Assembly: GCF_027587025.1 (NCBI RefSeq)
Contig: NZ_JAPPTI010000001.1
Location: 248,001 to 312,000 of the forward strand
Reading direction: 5' to 3'
Length of the DNA stretch: 64,000 nt
Origin: Vibrio sp. LaRot3
GTDB lineage: Bacteria; Pseudomonadota; Gammaproteobacteria; Enterobacterales; Vibrionaceae
The notes beneath the pieces are model-generated. The model worked only from the letters and a program-made list of their open reading frames with translations. It was not told the origin of the DNA and did no database searches. Below, one piece after another: positions 18,560 through 27,518 of the stretch (its first letter is position 1; each line of letters begins with the position of its first letter). Made by a program: the position numbers and the translations under genes.

Positions 18560-19549
18560 TCAGTTTGGAACGTTGTTGAACTCACCCTTGAGGAATACAC
18601 GGTTTGGGGCTTTCTCGCCTTTAATTTCGGCAAGTAGTAATGAGGCCAGCTTATTGCCCCATTGTTCACTGTCGTGAGCCACACATGGGATTTTCACGCC
18701 AAAGTCATCAGCGTTAGGCACGGTATCGATAGAAACAAAGTTAAGCTTACCTAGATTTAGCTTGTTGGCAGCTCGAATCGACGCGAGGGTAATAATGCCA
18801 TTTAACCCGACAATACAATCGTATTGGTCGCCATGATCGGCAAGGTAATTGATGATGGTCGGTTTCGCTTTTTCGTATACGTAATCGGCATAGAGGTAAC
18901 TTAGGCTAGTCTCTTTAGGCGCAGAAGATTGAATGCCTTTAATGCGTTGCTGAGTAATCAATGACGTTTCCGCACCACCAATAACCAATACACGTTGGCA
19001 ATTTAAGTTAGCCATTATTTGGCCTACTTTTTCTCCCGAATCGACGTTATCAATAAACACGCCGGGTAAAAGCGGTTGATGAATATCTCTGTCCATCAAG
19101 ACTAACTTAGTGTCTGAGTTTAGTACTTTGTTGAGATAAGTCGGGGTAGCTTGCGCCGAGTCATCAATAACAGAGAGAAAAATACCGGAAGCTTTGTAGC
19201 TAATAAGGGTATTGATGGCTTGTTCTTCTACTTGCTCTGAACCGTGGGTAGAGAAGATCATAACCGAGTAGCCTTTAGCCTCAAGCTCGGAACAGGCGGT
19301 ATCGATGATCGCTGAATAGACGGGGTTAAATACGTTATCTGTCACAAAGCCCACGACATTGCTGGTTTTATTCTTCAAATTTCGAGCGTATACATTGGGT
19401 ATGTAATTCATCTCTTCTGCGATTTTCAGAATCAGCTCACGGGTTTCTTTTTTGACCTTTTCAGGCGTAGTAAAAGCGCGCGAGACAGTAACATTCGTTA
19501 CGTTCGCTCTTTTTGCTACATCCTTGATAGTGGCGTTTTTTTTGATCAT
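18560..19549 (-). CDS. LacI/GalR-family transcriptional repressor
   Basis: A 329-residue regulator with an N-terminal helix-turn-helix (ATIKDVAKRANVTNVTVSRAF, residues about 6-27), a hinge ending near residue 60, and a periplasmic-binding-protein-like sensor domain. It probably responds to the sugar or polyol handled by the neighbouring kinase, dehydrogenase and ABC importer. It is transcribed separately, 180 bp downstream of the kinase, so it may autoregulate. The likely operators are the CG-centred palindromes in 22159-22530. Confidence 0.9.
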   Translation of the reverse strand: MIKKNATIKDVAKRANVTNVTVSRAFTTPEKVKKETRELILKIAEEMNYIPNVYARNLKNKTSNVVGFVTDNVFNPVYSAIIDTACSELEAKGYSVMIFSTHGSEQVEEQAINTLISYKASGIFLSVIDDSAQATPTYLNKVLNSDTKLVLMDRDIHQPLLPGVFIDNVDSGEKVGQIMANLNCQRVLVIGGAETSLITQQRIKGIQSSAPKETSLSYLYADYVYEKAKPTIINYLADHGDQYDCIVGLNGIITLASIRAANKLNLGKLNFVSIDTVPNADDFGVKIPCVAHDSEQWGNKLASLLLAEIKGEKAPNRVFLKGEFNNVPN

Positions 19550-19731
19550 TTTTGTCTACTATCAGATGACTATCGTTACGGTAAAAACCAAATTCGTCTA
19601 CGTCAGTACGAACGCTTAACTTGTTGAAATAATACGCGCTAAAATTTTTACAGTCTAATTAAAGTGATAACGACAGCGTCGAGTTGCAAACTGACGCTGT
19701 CGTTAATGGTGGTGGTGCGAGGTGGTTTCCA
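19550..19731. other. Spacer between FGGY kinase and LacI gene
   Basis: About 180 bp with a short GC-rich dyad (gacgctgtcg / cgacagcgtc at about 19667-19702) followed by moderate T content on the minus strand. It could end the SDR-kinase transcript before the LacI promoter. No gene was seen. Confidence 0.35.
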
Positions 19732-21282
19732 CTAGTTTTTAAGGTGCATGGTGATGTCATTTAACGCATGCATGTTAGCTTTACAGCTCTGATACAACGC
19801 GCGATATTGCTCAAACAGTTTGCTGTAGATAGCATGGTTTTGTGCATCAGGGGTCGCTCTTGGCACTAAGGTTGACCACTGTTTAATTTGCTCACCATTG
19901 TCGATAAGGCCAACGGCGGCCGCGGCCAATGCGCAGTCTCCCAGTGGCGCTTCCACTTCTTCTTTAATGGTTAGTACTGGATAACCTGTAATATCGGCGA
20001 TGATCTGCATCCACATATCTGAATACGCAGCGCCACCGACCACAATCAACTTATCGTTGAGTTTCTCTGCACTGGCTTTACCACACTCAATATTATCGCG
20101 CAGTGCAAAAGTCACGCCTTCGATGACTGCACGATATAAATGATGTCGAGTATGGAATAAGCTCATACCGAGTAAAGTCCCTGAGGCTTTTGAGTCCCAA
20201 ACAGGGGAGCGTTCTCCCATCAAATAAGGTAAAAAGAGCAATCCATCTGCACCGGGAGGCAGCAGTTTGGCTTCTTTTTCTAAAAGCTGGTGGACGTTAC
20301 TTCCAGCGCCCTCAGCTGCTATTTTTTCCGCTTGGCAGAACTGATCAATGAACCAAGAGATAGAAGCGCCAGCAGTGATTGCTCCTCCAAAGATATAAAT
20401 GTCTTCGGCGGGGTTGTTAACGTGAGGCATTGAAATCAGGCCATGCTCAGCATTGGCTGTATGGTTAACAAAGCCCCAGCACATTGATGTGCCGATCATC
20501 GCAACGTGGTCACCCGGTTCACAAACCCCTGCGGCATAGGTCGCGACGGCTGCGTCAACACCCCCAGCGACGACAGGTGTCGACGGGGCTAGGCCGAGTT
20601 GCTGCGCTACATCAGGAAGGAGTCCGCCAACAATATCGCCTGAGCCGACTAACTTCTCGGGCATGTAGTGATGAGGGATACCTAACATCGCCATCGCTTC
20701 TTGTGACCAATTGCGATTGGCTAAATCGTACACGCCACCAATGTTACCTGCTGATGAGTGGTCTACGGCAACTTCTCCGGTAAGCATGTAGTTAATATAG
20801 CTATTTGGTGGCAAGAAATAACGCGTGTTTTGCCAAACGTCTGGTTCGTTTTGTTTGATCCATAAGATCTTGGTGTAACCATAATAACTGTCAAGAGAGT
20901 TGCCAGTAATGGAAAAGAGCTTCTGGGTATCAATGTTGTCTTTGACCCACTGAACTTGCTCATCCGCGCGTCTGTCCATCCAGATAAGGCATGGGTAAAT
21001 AGGAGAAATACTCTCATCTACCGGAATGCCTGCTCCGCCATAAAGTGAACTTACGCAGAGCGCTTTTATTTCCGATTTGTCGATGTTGGATTGTTGTACT
21101 AACTCTGTAATTACCGCAAAGGTAGCATTGAGCCAGACTTCAGCGTGTTGCTCGGCCCAAAGTGGTTTCTTGTTAATCACGCCATAACTTTGAGATGCAG
21201 AGGCTAAGATCTGCCCCTGTGCATCCATGATCAAACCTTTGGTGCTTTGTGTGCCGATATCGACACCAATAACATAACTCAT
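19732..21282 (-). CDS. FGGY-family carbohydrate kinase
   Basis: A 516-residue ATP-dependent kinase of the FGGY family (xylulokinase/ribulokinase/glycerol kinase fold). The N-terminal phosphate loop is GVDIGTQSTKG near residue 6; PYLMGERSPVWDS and GGAAYSDMWMQI mark the C-terminal domain. It likely phosphorylates the keto- or aldo-sugar produced by the SDR encoded just upstream, but substrate cannot be fixed from sequence. The start has a gagg site and the gene lies 40 bp after the SDR, so they form one operon. Confidence 0.9.
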   Translation of the reverse strand: MSYVIGVDIGTQSTKGLIMDAQGQILASASQSYGVINKKPLWAEQHAEVWLNATFAVITELVQQSNIDKSEIKALCVSSLYGGAGIPVDESISPIYPCLIWMDRRADEQVQWVKDNIDTQKLFSITGNSLDSYYGYTKILWIKQNEPDVWQNTRYFLPPNSYINYMLTGEVAVDHSSAGNIGGVYDLANRNWSQEAMAMLGIPHHYMPEKLVGSGDIVGGLLPDVAQQLGLAPSTPVVAGGVDAAVATYAAGVCEPGDHVAMIGTSMCWGFVNHTANAEHGLISMPHVNNPAEDIYIFGGAITAGASISWFIDQFCQAEKIAAEGAGSNVHQLLEKEAKLLPPGADGLLFLPYLMGERSPVWDSKASGTLLGMSLFHTRHHLYRAVIEGVTFALRDNIECGKASAEKLNDKLIVVGGAAYSDMWMQIIADITGYPVLTIKEEVEAPLGDCALAAAAVGLIDNGEQIKQWSTLVPRATPDAQNHAIYSKLFEQYRALYQSCKANMHALNDITMHLKN

Positions 21283-21322
21283 AGTAAACCTCGTTTATTG
21301 TTTGGGGTTGTCCGCGAGTGAA

Positions 21323-22069
21323 TTAGAGATCGACGCTGTTTGGCAAAATAACCAAATCACGAATCGTAACCGCAGGGTTACGAGTCAACATAAATAGAGC
21401 AGATTCAGCGACTTCGATTGGTTGCATTAAGCTGCCGTTGGCTAATGCTTCATCCATTTTTTCTTTTGGCCAATCGTCGAGTAGCGCGGTTACCACTGGG
21501 CCGGGTAAGACAGCGCTAACACGAACACCATGTTCAGCAACTTGACGGCGCGTAGTATGCACAAAAGCTTGTACTGCAAATTTCGATGCTGTGTAGATAG
21601 GTTCCCAAATCACGGGTACAACACCGGCAATCGAACTGGTAAACAGCAAGTCACCTGATTTTTGACTAATAAAATGAGGCAGCACCGCTTTTGCGCAGCG
21701 GAATGCGATATTGACGTTTAAATTTAATACTTTATCCCAATCGTCAGGATTGCCTTCTGCAATAGGGCCTCCGATGTAAGCGCCAGCATTCGCGTGGAAA
21801 ATATCTAAGCCACCTGCAAGTTGAATGATTTGTTGTGCGAGGTTGTCTACTTGCGTGCTATCAAACAAATTCATTTGTAGCGCAAACGCGTTATCTCCCA
21901 TCTCTGTTACGGCTTGATCCAGCTTGGCTGCATCTTTATCGATTAGGACAACTTTAGCCCCTGCTCGGTGAAATGTTCGAGCGCATTCTAAACCTATGCC
22001 GGATGCAGCACCGGTAATGGCTGCGACTTTTCCTTCTAGAGAGGTTTTGATCAGATTGTATTGGTCCAT
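21323..22069 (-). CDS. SDR sugar/polyol dehydrogenase
   Basis: A classical SDR of 248 residues. The start at 22069 (MDQYNLIK) follows an aggag site; a longer frame to 22141 would enter the operator region. The cofactor motif TGAASGIG lies near residue 19, the NAG position reads [10 protein letters not shown], and the catalytic YTASK lies near 160. With a sugar kinase downstream and a ribose-type importer opposite, the natural reading is oxidation of a pentitol, tetritol or similar polyol to a ketose, then phosphorylation. That reading is inference. Confidence 0.88.
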   Translation of the reverse strand: MDQYNLIKTSLEGKVAAITGAASGIGLECARTFHRAGAKVVLIDKDAAKLDQAVTEMGDNAFALQMNLFDSTQVDNLAQQIIQLAGGLDIFHANAGAYIGGPIAEGNPDDWDKVLNLNVNIAFRCAKAVLPHFISQKSGDLLFTSSIAGVVPVIWEPIYTASKFAVQAFVHTTRRQVAEHGVRVSAVLPGPVVTALLDDWPKEKMDEALANGSLMQPIEVAESALFMLTRNPAVTIRDLVILPNSVDL

Positions 22070-22158
22070 CTTATTACTCCTAAGCAAGCTACATATCGAA
22101 TAACTATTACGGTTACTTTTTTTACAGCAAAACAGCGGCAATTGGTTTGGGGTGGATC

Positions 22159-22190
22159 ACAAACAAATGTAGACGTCTACATTTGTTTGT
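22159..22190. promoter_or_regulatory. Perfect 32-bp palindrome upstream of the SDR-kinase operon
   Basis: Two 16-base arms meet at gac|gtc with no mismatch and no spacer: the left arm is acaaacaaatgtagac and the right arm its exact reverse complement. It lies 90 bp before the SDR start. The CG-centred core (tgtagacgtctaca) fits a LacI-family operator; a dyad this long may also bind two dimers. Confidence 0.6.
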
Positions 22191-22402
22191 AAATGAAGAT
22201 TTAGCTCACAAAGATCATGACAATTGGGAATTTGGTGCCAGAATTCAGCGCATTTCTGTTCCATTTATCCCAGTTTAAACAAATGACTCGCTGCGTTCTG
22301 GCCTTGTACTACAGTGTCAAATGAATACATATCGGGCTATTTGTTTTATTTATCAGTCTTTTGTTTTGTCAATGATGTCATTTAGCTAAAGTTGTTAAAT
22401 TT

Positions 22403-22420
22403 GCGTGACAACAATCACGC
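22403..22420. promoter_or_regulatory. CRP-like site
   Basis: The sequence gcgtga-caacaa-tcacgc is a perfect inverted repeat with the CRP spacing (CGTGA-N6-TCACG versus the consensus TGTGA-N6-TCACA). It lies in the divergent regulatory region of a carbohydrate cluster, where catabolite activation is expected. Confidence 0.5.
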
Positions 22421-22494
22421 TTCAACGTTTATTTGTGTCGTTTAAAAACTTTATGTGTTTTTGATCTCATAAATTCAGTCAAAATATGTCTAAT

Positions 22495-22530
22495 AATGAC
22501 AACGTTGTCATTCGGTTTGCAAACGTTTGC
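22495..22530 (+). promoter_or_regulatory. Tandem LacI-type operators before the ABC importer
   Basis: Two perfect CG-centred palindromes: aatgacaacgttgtcatt at 22495-22512 and gcaaacgtttgc at 22519-22530. Their centres are about 21 bp apart, close to two helical turns. They lie 112 bp before the binding-protein gene. The second resembles the PurR/RbsR-type core; which regulator binds is not shown. Confidence 0.6.
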
Positions 22531-22641
22531 CGTCGAGAGGAATAAAAACACTCAAGTAAAGAAAGGCAGGTTTCTTAGCTTAACCAAGACAACGAAATAA
22601 CGTGAAAAGCAAACGATAAAATAATAGTAAAAGGAAATTAT

Positions 22642-23577
22642 ATGTCTCTGATAACCCGTACATTACGCAACATTGCGCTCGCAGGCTGCGTTGCGGGTGC
22701 GGCATTGCTAACGACTGCCGTACACGCGAAAGATGACTCCCAGCCACTCACTATTGGTATGTCTTTCCAAGATTTGAACAATTCATACTTCATTGTGATG
22801 AAAGAGTCATTGGAACAGATAGGTAAAGATCTAAACGCAAAAATCATCATCACGGATGCTCGTCATGATATCTCTAAGCAGATCAATGACGTAGAAGACA
22901 TGCTGCAAAAGAATGTCGATATTTTGCTAATTAACCCAACCGACTCAGTCGGCATTCAATCAGCGGTTATGTCTGCTAAAGAAGCGGGTGTGGTTACGAT
23001 TGCAATTGATGCTCAAGCAGAAGGCGGTGTTGATGGTTTTGTGGGCTCTAAAAACTACGATGCTGGTTATAAAGCAGGTGAGTACTTAGCTGAATCTATT
23101 GGTAAGAAAGGTGAAGTTGCTATTCTTGATGGCATCCCTGTAGTGCCAATCTTAGAGCGTGTTCGTGGCTTTGAAGCGGCGATGAAAAACTACCCGGATA
23201 TCAAAATCGTTGATAAGCAAAATGGTAAGCAGCAACGCTCAATGACATTAACCGTTACAGAGAACATGCTGCAAGCACACCCAAACCTAAAAGGTATTTT
23301 CTCTGTTAATGACGACGGCACAATGGGCGCGTTGGCGGCGGTTGAAGCGTCGGGAAGAGATGTGAAATTTACCTCTGTTGATGGTCACCCAGAAGCGATT
23401 GAAGCGATTAAAAACGGCTCTAAATTGGTCGCGACTTCCGCTCAACACCCTCGCGATATGGTGCGTATCGGTGTCGGCCTAGGCCTAGCGAAGCTTTGGG
23501 GCGCTAACATTCCTTCTGAAACGCCAATCAATATCGATCTAATCGATGGCAAAAACGCAGAAGACTTTAGCTGGTAA
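22642..23577 (+). CDS. Sugar ABC transporter substrate-binding protein (ribose type)
   Basis: A 311-residue periplasmic binding protein of the RbsB group (type I fold). The signal peptide runs to about residue 29 (hydrophobic core, cleavage after VHA before KDDSQP). The ligand domain begins TIGMSFQDLNNSYF and contains VDILLINPTDSVGI and FSVNDDGTMGAL, typical of pentose or hexose binders. First gene of the importer operon, preceded by CRP- and LacI-like sites. A stem-loop at 23588 separates it from the ATPase gene, consistent with excess production of the binding protein. Confidence 0.92.
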   Translation: MSLITRTLRNIALAGCVAGAALLTTAVHAKDDSQPLTIGMSFQDLNNSYFIVMKESLEQIGKDLNAKIIITDARHDISKQINDVEDMLQKNVDILLINPTDSVGIQSAVMSAKEAGVVTIAIDAQAEGGVDGFVGSKNYDAGYKAGEYLAESIGKKGEVAILDGIPVVPILERVRGFEAAMKNYPDIKIVDKQNGKQQRSMTLTVTENMLQAHPNLKGIFSVNDDGTMGALAAVEASGRDVKFTSVDGHPEAIEAIKNGSKLVATSAQHPRDMVRIGVGLGLAKLWGANIPSETPINIDLIDGKNAEDFSW

Positions 23578-23587
23578 TTAAGCCATT

Positions 23588-23610
23588 TAGCCCGTGGTGT
23601 TCACGGGCTA
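23588..23610 (+). other. Intercistronic stem-loop between binding protein and ATPase genes
   Basis: A 9-bp stem (tagcccgtg / cacgggcta) with a 5-nt loop and no T-run, 11 bp after the binding-protein stop. It may stabilise the upstream mRNA or attenuate readthrough, as in malE-malF-type operons. Confidence 0.5.
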
Positions 23611-23640
23611 TTACCATGTCTTATCAAGGGTAGGTATAGG

Positions 23641-25149
23641 ATGAATACATTGCTAGAGCTGGATGGCATCTGTAAGTCATTTCCCGGAGTAAAAGCGCTA
23701 GACGATATTTCTATCTCGCTACATAAGAGTGAGGTACATGCATTGTTAGGTGAAAATGGGGCGGGTAAATCGACTTTAATGAAAGTGCTTTGCGGTATTT
23801 ACAAACATGACCAAGGTGACATTCGTATCGAAGGTGCTACGCAAACTTTCAATGGCTATAAAGATGCGATTGAAAAAGGTGTGGGCATTATATTCCAAGA
23901 GTTTTCTTTGATTCCTTATCTTAATGCAGTGGAAAACATCTTCCTTAATCGCGAACTAAAGAATCGATTTGGTTTACTAAACAAATCGTTGATGCGTGAA
24001 AAAGCGCAGCAAATCCTAGCGCGATTGATGGTTGATATTGACTTGGATGTTCCTGTTGAGCAGTTGAGTATCGCACAGCAGCAGTTTGTCGAAATCGGTA
24101 AAGCACTCTCTTTAAATGCGAAAATTCTAATTTTTGACGAACCAACTGCAACCTTAACCCCGAAAGAAGCCAGTCATCTATTTTCCGTCATGCGGGATCT
24201 TAAAGCGCAAGGCGTAGGGATGTTTTTTATCTCTCATCACCTAGAAGAGATAAATGAAATTTGTGACACCATCTCAGTGCTGCGAGATGGTCAATATATT
24301 GGTACGCGATCAGTGCAGGGGACGACAGTCGATGAGTTGGTCGAAATGATGGTTGGACGAAAGGTCGAATCGACTTTCCCTTCTAAACCCTCACCAGTCG
24401 AGCAACATAGCCCAGTGTTAGAAGTGCAAGAGTTACAACTTGGCAAGCATGGTCCATCGAATAGCTTTGCGTTGTATCCAGGGGAGATTTTTGGTTTTGC
24501 GGGGTTAGTTGGCTCTGGGCGTACCGAGACAGCGAGAGCGATTATTGGCGCAGACCGAGCCTATAAAAAAGTCATCAGATTTATGGGGCGAGAAGAAAAG
24601 CTTCCTAATCCGGCTGAGTCTCTGAGCAAAGGTATCGGTATATTGCCAGAAGATCGCAAGCATGAGGGATTAATTTTATCTTTCTCTGTTGCCGATAACA
24701 TCACCCTCAATAACCACAAAGACGAGATTTATTTAAAAGGATTAATCAGTCGCAATGGCGAAATTGCCAAGGCAGATAAGCTAATTAAAACCGTAGGAAT
24801 CAAAACGCCTTCCTCAAGTGTCGAGGTGGGCAATTTGTCAGGAGGTAATCAGCAAAAAGTGGTGATTGCGCGTTGGCTTAACAATGATTGTAAAGTGCTG
24901 ATTTTTGATGAGCCAACCCGTGGTATCGATGTGGGCGCGAAGTCAGAGATCTATGAGTTGATGAGAGAGTTAACCCGACAAGGGGTTTCGATCATCGTGA
25001 TTTCATCAGAGTTACCAGAAATTATAGGGATGTGTGATCGAGTCGCTGTGTTCCGAGAAGGTGAGATAGTCGCCCAATTAGAAGGAAATGATATAGAACC
25101 GAATACCATCATGTTACATGCAACCGGGAATAAACATAATGAACACTAA
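23641..25149 (+). CDS. Sugar ABC transporter ATP-binding protein (two-domain, RbsA type)
   Basis: A 502-residue tandem ATPase energising the importer at the cytoplasmic face. Domain one has Walker [10 protein letters not shown] near residue 38 and the signature region [12 protein letters not shown]. Domain two has a degenerate Walker [12 protein letters not shown] near 282 and signature [12 protein letters not shown] near 400, then [11 protein letters not shown]. This two-domain layout is standard for ribose/arabinose/galactose-type importers. The 3' end overlaps the permease start by 11 bp. Confidence 0.94.
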   Translation: MNTLLELDGICKSFPGVKALDDISISLHKSEVHALLGENGAGKSTLMKVLCGIYKHDQGDIRIEGATQTFNGYKDAIEKGVGIIFQEFSLIPYLNAVENIFLNRELKNRFGLLNKSLMREKAQQILARLMVDIDLDVPVEQLSIAQQQFVEIGKALSLNAKILIFDEPTATLTPKEASHLFSVMRDLKAQGVGMFFISHHLEEINEICDTISVLRDGQYIGTRSVQGTTVDELVEMMVGRKVESTFPSKPSPVEQHSPVLEVQELQLGKHGPSNSFALYPGEIFGFAGLVGSGRTETARAIIGADRAYKKVIRFMGREEKLPNPAESLSKGIGILPEDRKHEGLILSFSVADNITLNNHKDEIYLKGLISRNGEIAKADKLIKTVGIKTPSSSVEVGNLSGGNQQKVVIARWLNNDCKVLIFDEPTRGIDVGAKSEIYELMRELTRQGVSIIVISSELPEIIGMCDRVAVFREGEIVAQLEGNDIEPNTIMLHATGNKHNEH

Positions 25150-26131
25150 AGTAGACACTCATTCAGTCGCTCAGAGCGCACCTACAGGGTTAGATACGAT
25201 CAAAAATTGGACTAAGCATCCAGTGTTTTATCCGTTGGTTGGTTTTATTACCGTTTTCATCATCATGATGTTTTCCAATGATAATTTTCTTACCGCCAAC
25301 AACTTAACTAACATTGCGCGCCAAGTGTCGATAAATGCGATCATCGCGATAGGGATGACTTGCGCAATTTTGCTCGGCGGCATCGATCTTTCTGTGGGGT
25401 CAGTAATGGCACTTTCTGGCACGGTAACCGCAGGGTTAATGGTGGCGGGGATACCGCCAGAGTTTGCCATATTCTTGGGTATTCTACTTGGTGCTAGTTT
25501 TGGTGGTATTAATGGCTTTTTGATTGCTTATGCCAAAATGCCAGCCTTTATCGTAACTTTAGCGACCTTAGGTATCGCGAGGGGGCTAGCACTGATTTAT
25601 ACCGGTGGTTATCCAATCGCTGGCTTACCTAAATGGTTCTCGATTTTTGGCCGTGGGGAAGTGCTAGGGATTCAGACTCCGATATTCATTATGATTTTTG
25701 TCTACATCATCGCTTATATTGCGTTAAACCACACCTCATTTGGGCGTCATGTCTACGCTATTGGTGGTAATGAAGAAGCTTCAAGATTAAGTGGTATCAA
25801 AGTACCGAAAACCGTGATGTTGGTGTATATAATTAGTGGCACAACGGCGGCGTTGGCAGGGCTAATACTGACGTCGCGTTTGATGTCTGGCCAACCAAAT
25901 GCGGGCGTTGCTTTTGAGCTAGATGCGATTGCAGCCGTTGTTCTGGGTGGTGCTTCAATGGCTGGTGGTAAAGGGGCGATACTCGGGACTCTTGTTGGGG
26001 CTATGTTGCTCGGAGTACTTAATAATGGTCTCAACCTCGCTGGCGTTTCACCTTATGTACAAAACGTGATTAAAGGCATCATTATTTTAGTGGCCATCTA
26101 CGTTGGTTCAGAAAAAAAGAAACGCGCATAA
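25139..26131 (+). CDS. Sugar ABC transporter permease (RbsC type)
   Basis: The inner-membrane channel subunit, 330 residues from the ATG at 25139 (MNTKVDTHS), which follows a ggga site and overlaps the ATPase gene by 11 bp. An ATG seven codons upstream (25118) is a less likely start. It has eight to ten hydrophobic segments and the conserved [19 protein letters not shown] region and [17 protein letters not shown] loop of the BPD_transp_2 family. Last gene of the importer operon; a strong terminator follows at 26151. Confidence 0.93.
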   Translation: MNTKVDTHSVAQSAPTGLDTIKNWTKHPVFYPLVGFITVFIIMMFSNDNFLTANNLTNIARQVSINAIIAIGMTCAILLGGIDLSVGSVMALSGTVTAGLMVAGIPPEFAIFLGILLGASFGGINGFLIAYAKMPAFIVTLATLGIARGLALIYTGGYPIAGLPKWFSIFGRGEVLGIQTPIFIMIFVYIIAYIALNHTSFGRHVYAIGGNEEASRLSGIKVPKTVMLVYIISGTTAALAGLILTSRLMSGQPNAGVAFELDAIAAVVLGGASMAGGKGAILGTLVGAMLLGVLNNGLNLAGVSPYVQNVIKGIIILVAIYVGSEKKKRA

Positions 26132-26150
26132 ATTGAATCCTGAAAGGTAC

Positions 26151-26184
26151 AAAGCCCGCTTCACTTGTGTGTGGCGGGCTTTGT
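26151..26184 (+). terminator. Terminator of the sugar ABC importer operon
   Basis: Stem aaagcccgc / gcgggcttt around a 13-nt loop, 20 bp past the permease stop. Confidence 0.8.
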
Positions 26185-26220
26185 CTATTGTGTATGGGTT
26201 AACTCTGTTGCTGGAGTGGC

Positions 26221-26580
26221 TTAAAGCGCGCAGTCAGATTGAGTGAAAATTTCATAGTCATTTAACGAACCTGCTTGGAGACGAAAATCGACTATCTTAC
26301 AAATTTGAGCGGTTTCACTGATGTAGGTGATTTTACCATTGGCATAAACGTTTTCTCCGTCTCTAAACGCAGAGTCAACTTCGGTACTCAAATTGATACT
26401 GTCCCTTGAAGTCGCACTCAACAGTCCAAATGGGTCAAACCATCGTTCTTTGATTGCCATCTGCGTTAGCATGTTTTCTGAAGCGGCATTTAGCTGTTTA
26501 GGTTGCACAACATAATGGTTGTAGACGAAATACATACTCAAGCTGGCTATTACCATTACTAGCAGGGTGGTTGCCTTCAT
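26221..26580 (-). CDS. Small membrane-anchored hypothetical protein
   Basis: A 119-residue protein with a single N-terminal hydrophobic helix (residues 4-22, TLLVMVIASLSMYFVY). A soluble, probably periplasmic domain holds two cysteines (AQICKIV near 92 and SDCAL at the end), which may form a disulfide. No family was recognised. It starts 35 bp after a short zinc-ribbon gene on the same strand, and the two may be cotranscribed. Confidence 0.55.
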   Translation of the reverse strand: MKATTLLVMVIASLSMYFVYNHYVVQPKQLNAASENMLTQMAIKERWFDPFGLLSATSRDSINLSTEVDSAFRDGENVYANGKITYISETAQICKIVDFRLQAGSLNDYEIFTQSDCAL

Positions 26581-26615
26581 ATTTGTGCTCCTAAAGGAAG
26601 GACCATACGCTTAGG

Positions 26616-26852
26616 TTATTGAAACTCGTCGCCGTGATTTTCCAATGTCTCTGTGCCGCACTCTGAGCAAACTACGTAGCGGTCAATCAAATCCAAAGAT
26701 GCGCCAAACGGGCTAGCCGTGCCACCGAAAAATCCGGATAGAAACGCTTTGAACTGTTCTTTTTTACTTTTACCAAACTTGGAAGGTTTCTGCTTTACGA
26801 TCTCTTTATGTACTGTATCTTTTTGACATGTATGACAATACTTCATAGCCAT
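26616..26852 (-). CDS. Small zinc-ribbon protein
   Basis: A 78-residue protein from the ATG at 26852 (MAMKYCHTC). A GTG nine codons upstream is an alternative start. It carries two CxxC pairs (CHTCQ at the N-terminus and CSECG at about 62-65), the pattern of a zinc ribbon whose halves are split by a Lys-rich loop and a hydrophobic Gly/Phe segment (FKAFLSGFFGG). No function is known. Probably cotranscribed with the following 119-residue membrane protein. Confidence 0.5.
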   Translation of the reverse strand: MAMKYCHTCQKDTVHKEIVKQKPSKFGKSKKEQFKAFLSGFFGGTASPFGASLDLIDRYVVCSECGTETLENHGDEFQ

Positions 26853-27048
26853 CTCGCTTAGTTTATAAAACTCACTCAAGATGATAACAAGCTACATGCA
26901 TATTAATGAGAGGTAGGGCTAAAACATGGCAATTGTGTTTTTTTGCGTCATCTAATGTCGCTGTGCAGGGAATGGTTGTTGAAGAAATATGATTGAGCTT
27001 GGATTCAAGGAGGGATTGGTACAAGCCCCTTTCAACCCTCTAAAACGA

Positions 27049-27077
27049 CGAAAGCCCGCACAAGTGCGGGCTTTCTA
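27049..27077 (-). terminator. Terminator downstream of tRNA-Ser
   Basis: Stem agcccgcac / gtgcgggct (2-nt loop) just after the tRNA-Ser 3' end, with flanking gaaa/tttc. Confidence 0.7.
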
Positions 27078-27081
27078 AATG

Positions 27082-27172
27082 TGGCGGAGAGATAGGGATT
27101 TGAACCCTAGATACGCTATTAACGTATGCCGGTTTTCAAGACCGGTGCTTTCAACCACTCAGCCATCTCTCC
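27082..27172 (-). tRNA. tRNA-Ser (anticodon UGA)
   Basis: On the minus strand the sequence folds as a class II tRNA: acceptor ggagaga / tctctcc, discriminator G, encoded CCA. The anticodon loop cttgaaa sits in the stem ccggt / accgg, a long variable arm follows, and the T loop is ggttcaaatcc. The length of 91 nt fits serine tRNAs. Confidence 0.95.
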
Positions 27173-27344
27173 GTTGTTGAGGCGAATATTAAAGGGGTTA
27201 GCGAACCTTGTAAACCCCTATTTTTACTGTTTGCTTTATTTGTGAGCGCTTAATGGTGTTTTTTAGTTTGATGGCGTGTTTTTTGAACTATTGGCCTGAT
27301 ATTTATCAAGTTTATTGTTCGGACTCGTTTTACCGAGGTAATAA

Positions 27345-27368
27345 AAGAGAGAGCCGAAGCTCTCTTTA
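27345..27368 (-). terminator. Terminator downstream of tRNA-Pro
   Basis: Stem agagagc / gctctct closed by a UUCG-type tetraloop (cttcgg on the minus strand) and followed by a T-run. Confidence 0.8.
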
Positions 27369-27378
27369 GTAAGGTGTA

Positions 27379-27455
27379 TGGTCGGACTGACAAGATTTGA
27401 ACTTGCGACCCCCGACACCCCATGACGGTGCGCTACCAAGCTGCGCTACAGTCCG
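27379..27455 (-). tRNA. tRNA-Pro (anticodon GGG)
   Basis: On the minus strand, acceptor cggactg / cagtccg, discriminator A, encoded CCA. The anticodon region ccgtcatggggtgtcgg matches the GGG proline tRNA and the T arm is ggttcaaatc-like (aagttcaaatctt). Length 77 nt. Confidence 0.93.
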
Positions 27456-27518
27456 AACAAAGTAATTTTACTAGTTCGCCCTTACAGGTCAATTAATGGT
27501 CTCTGTTAAGGTGATGAT

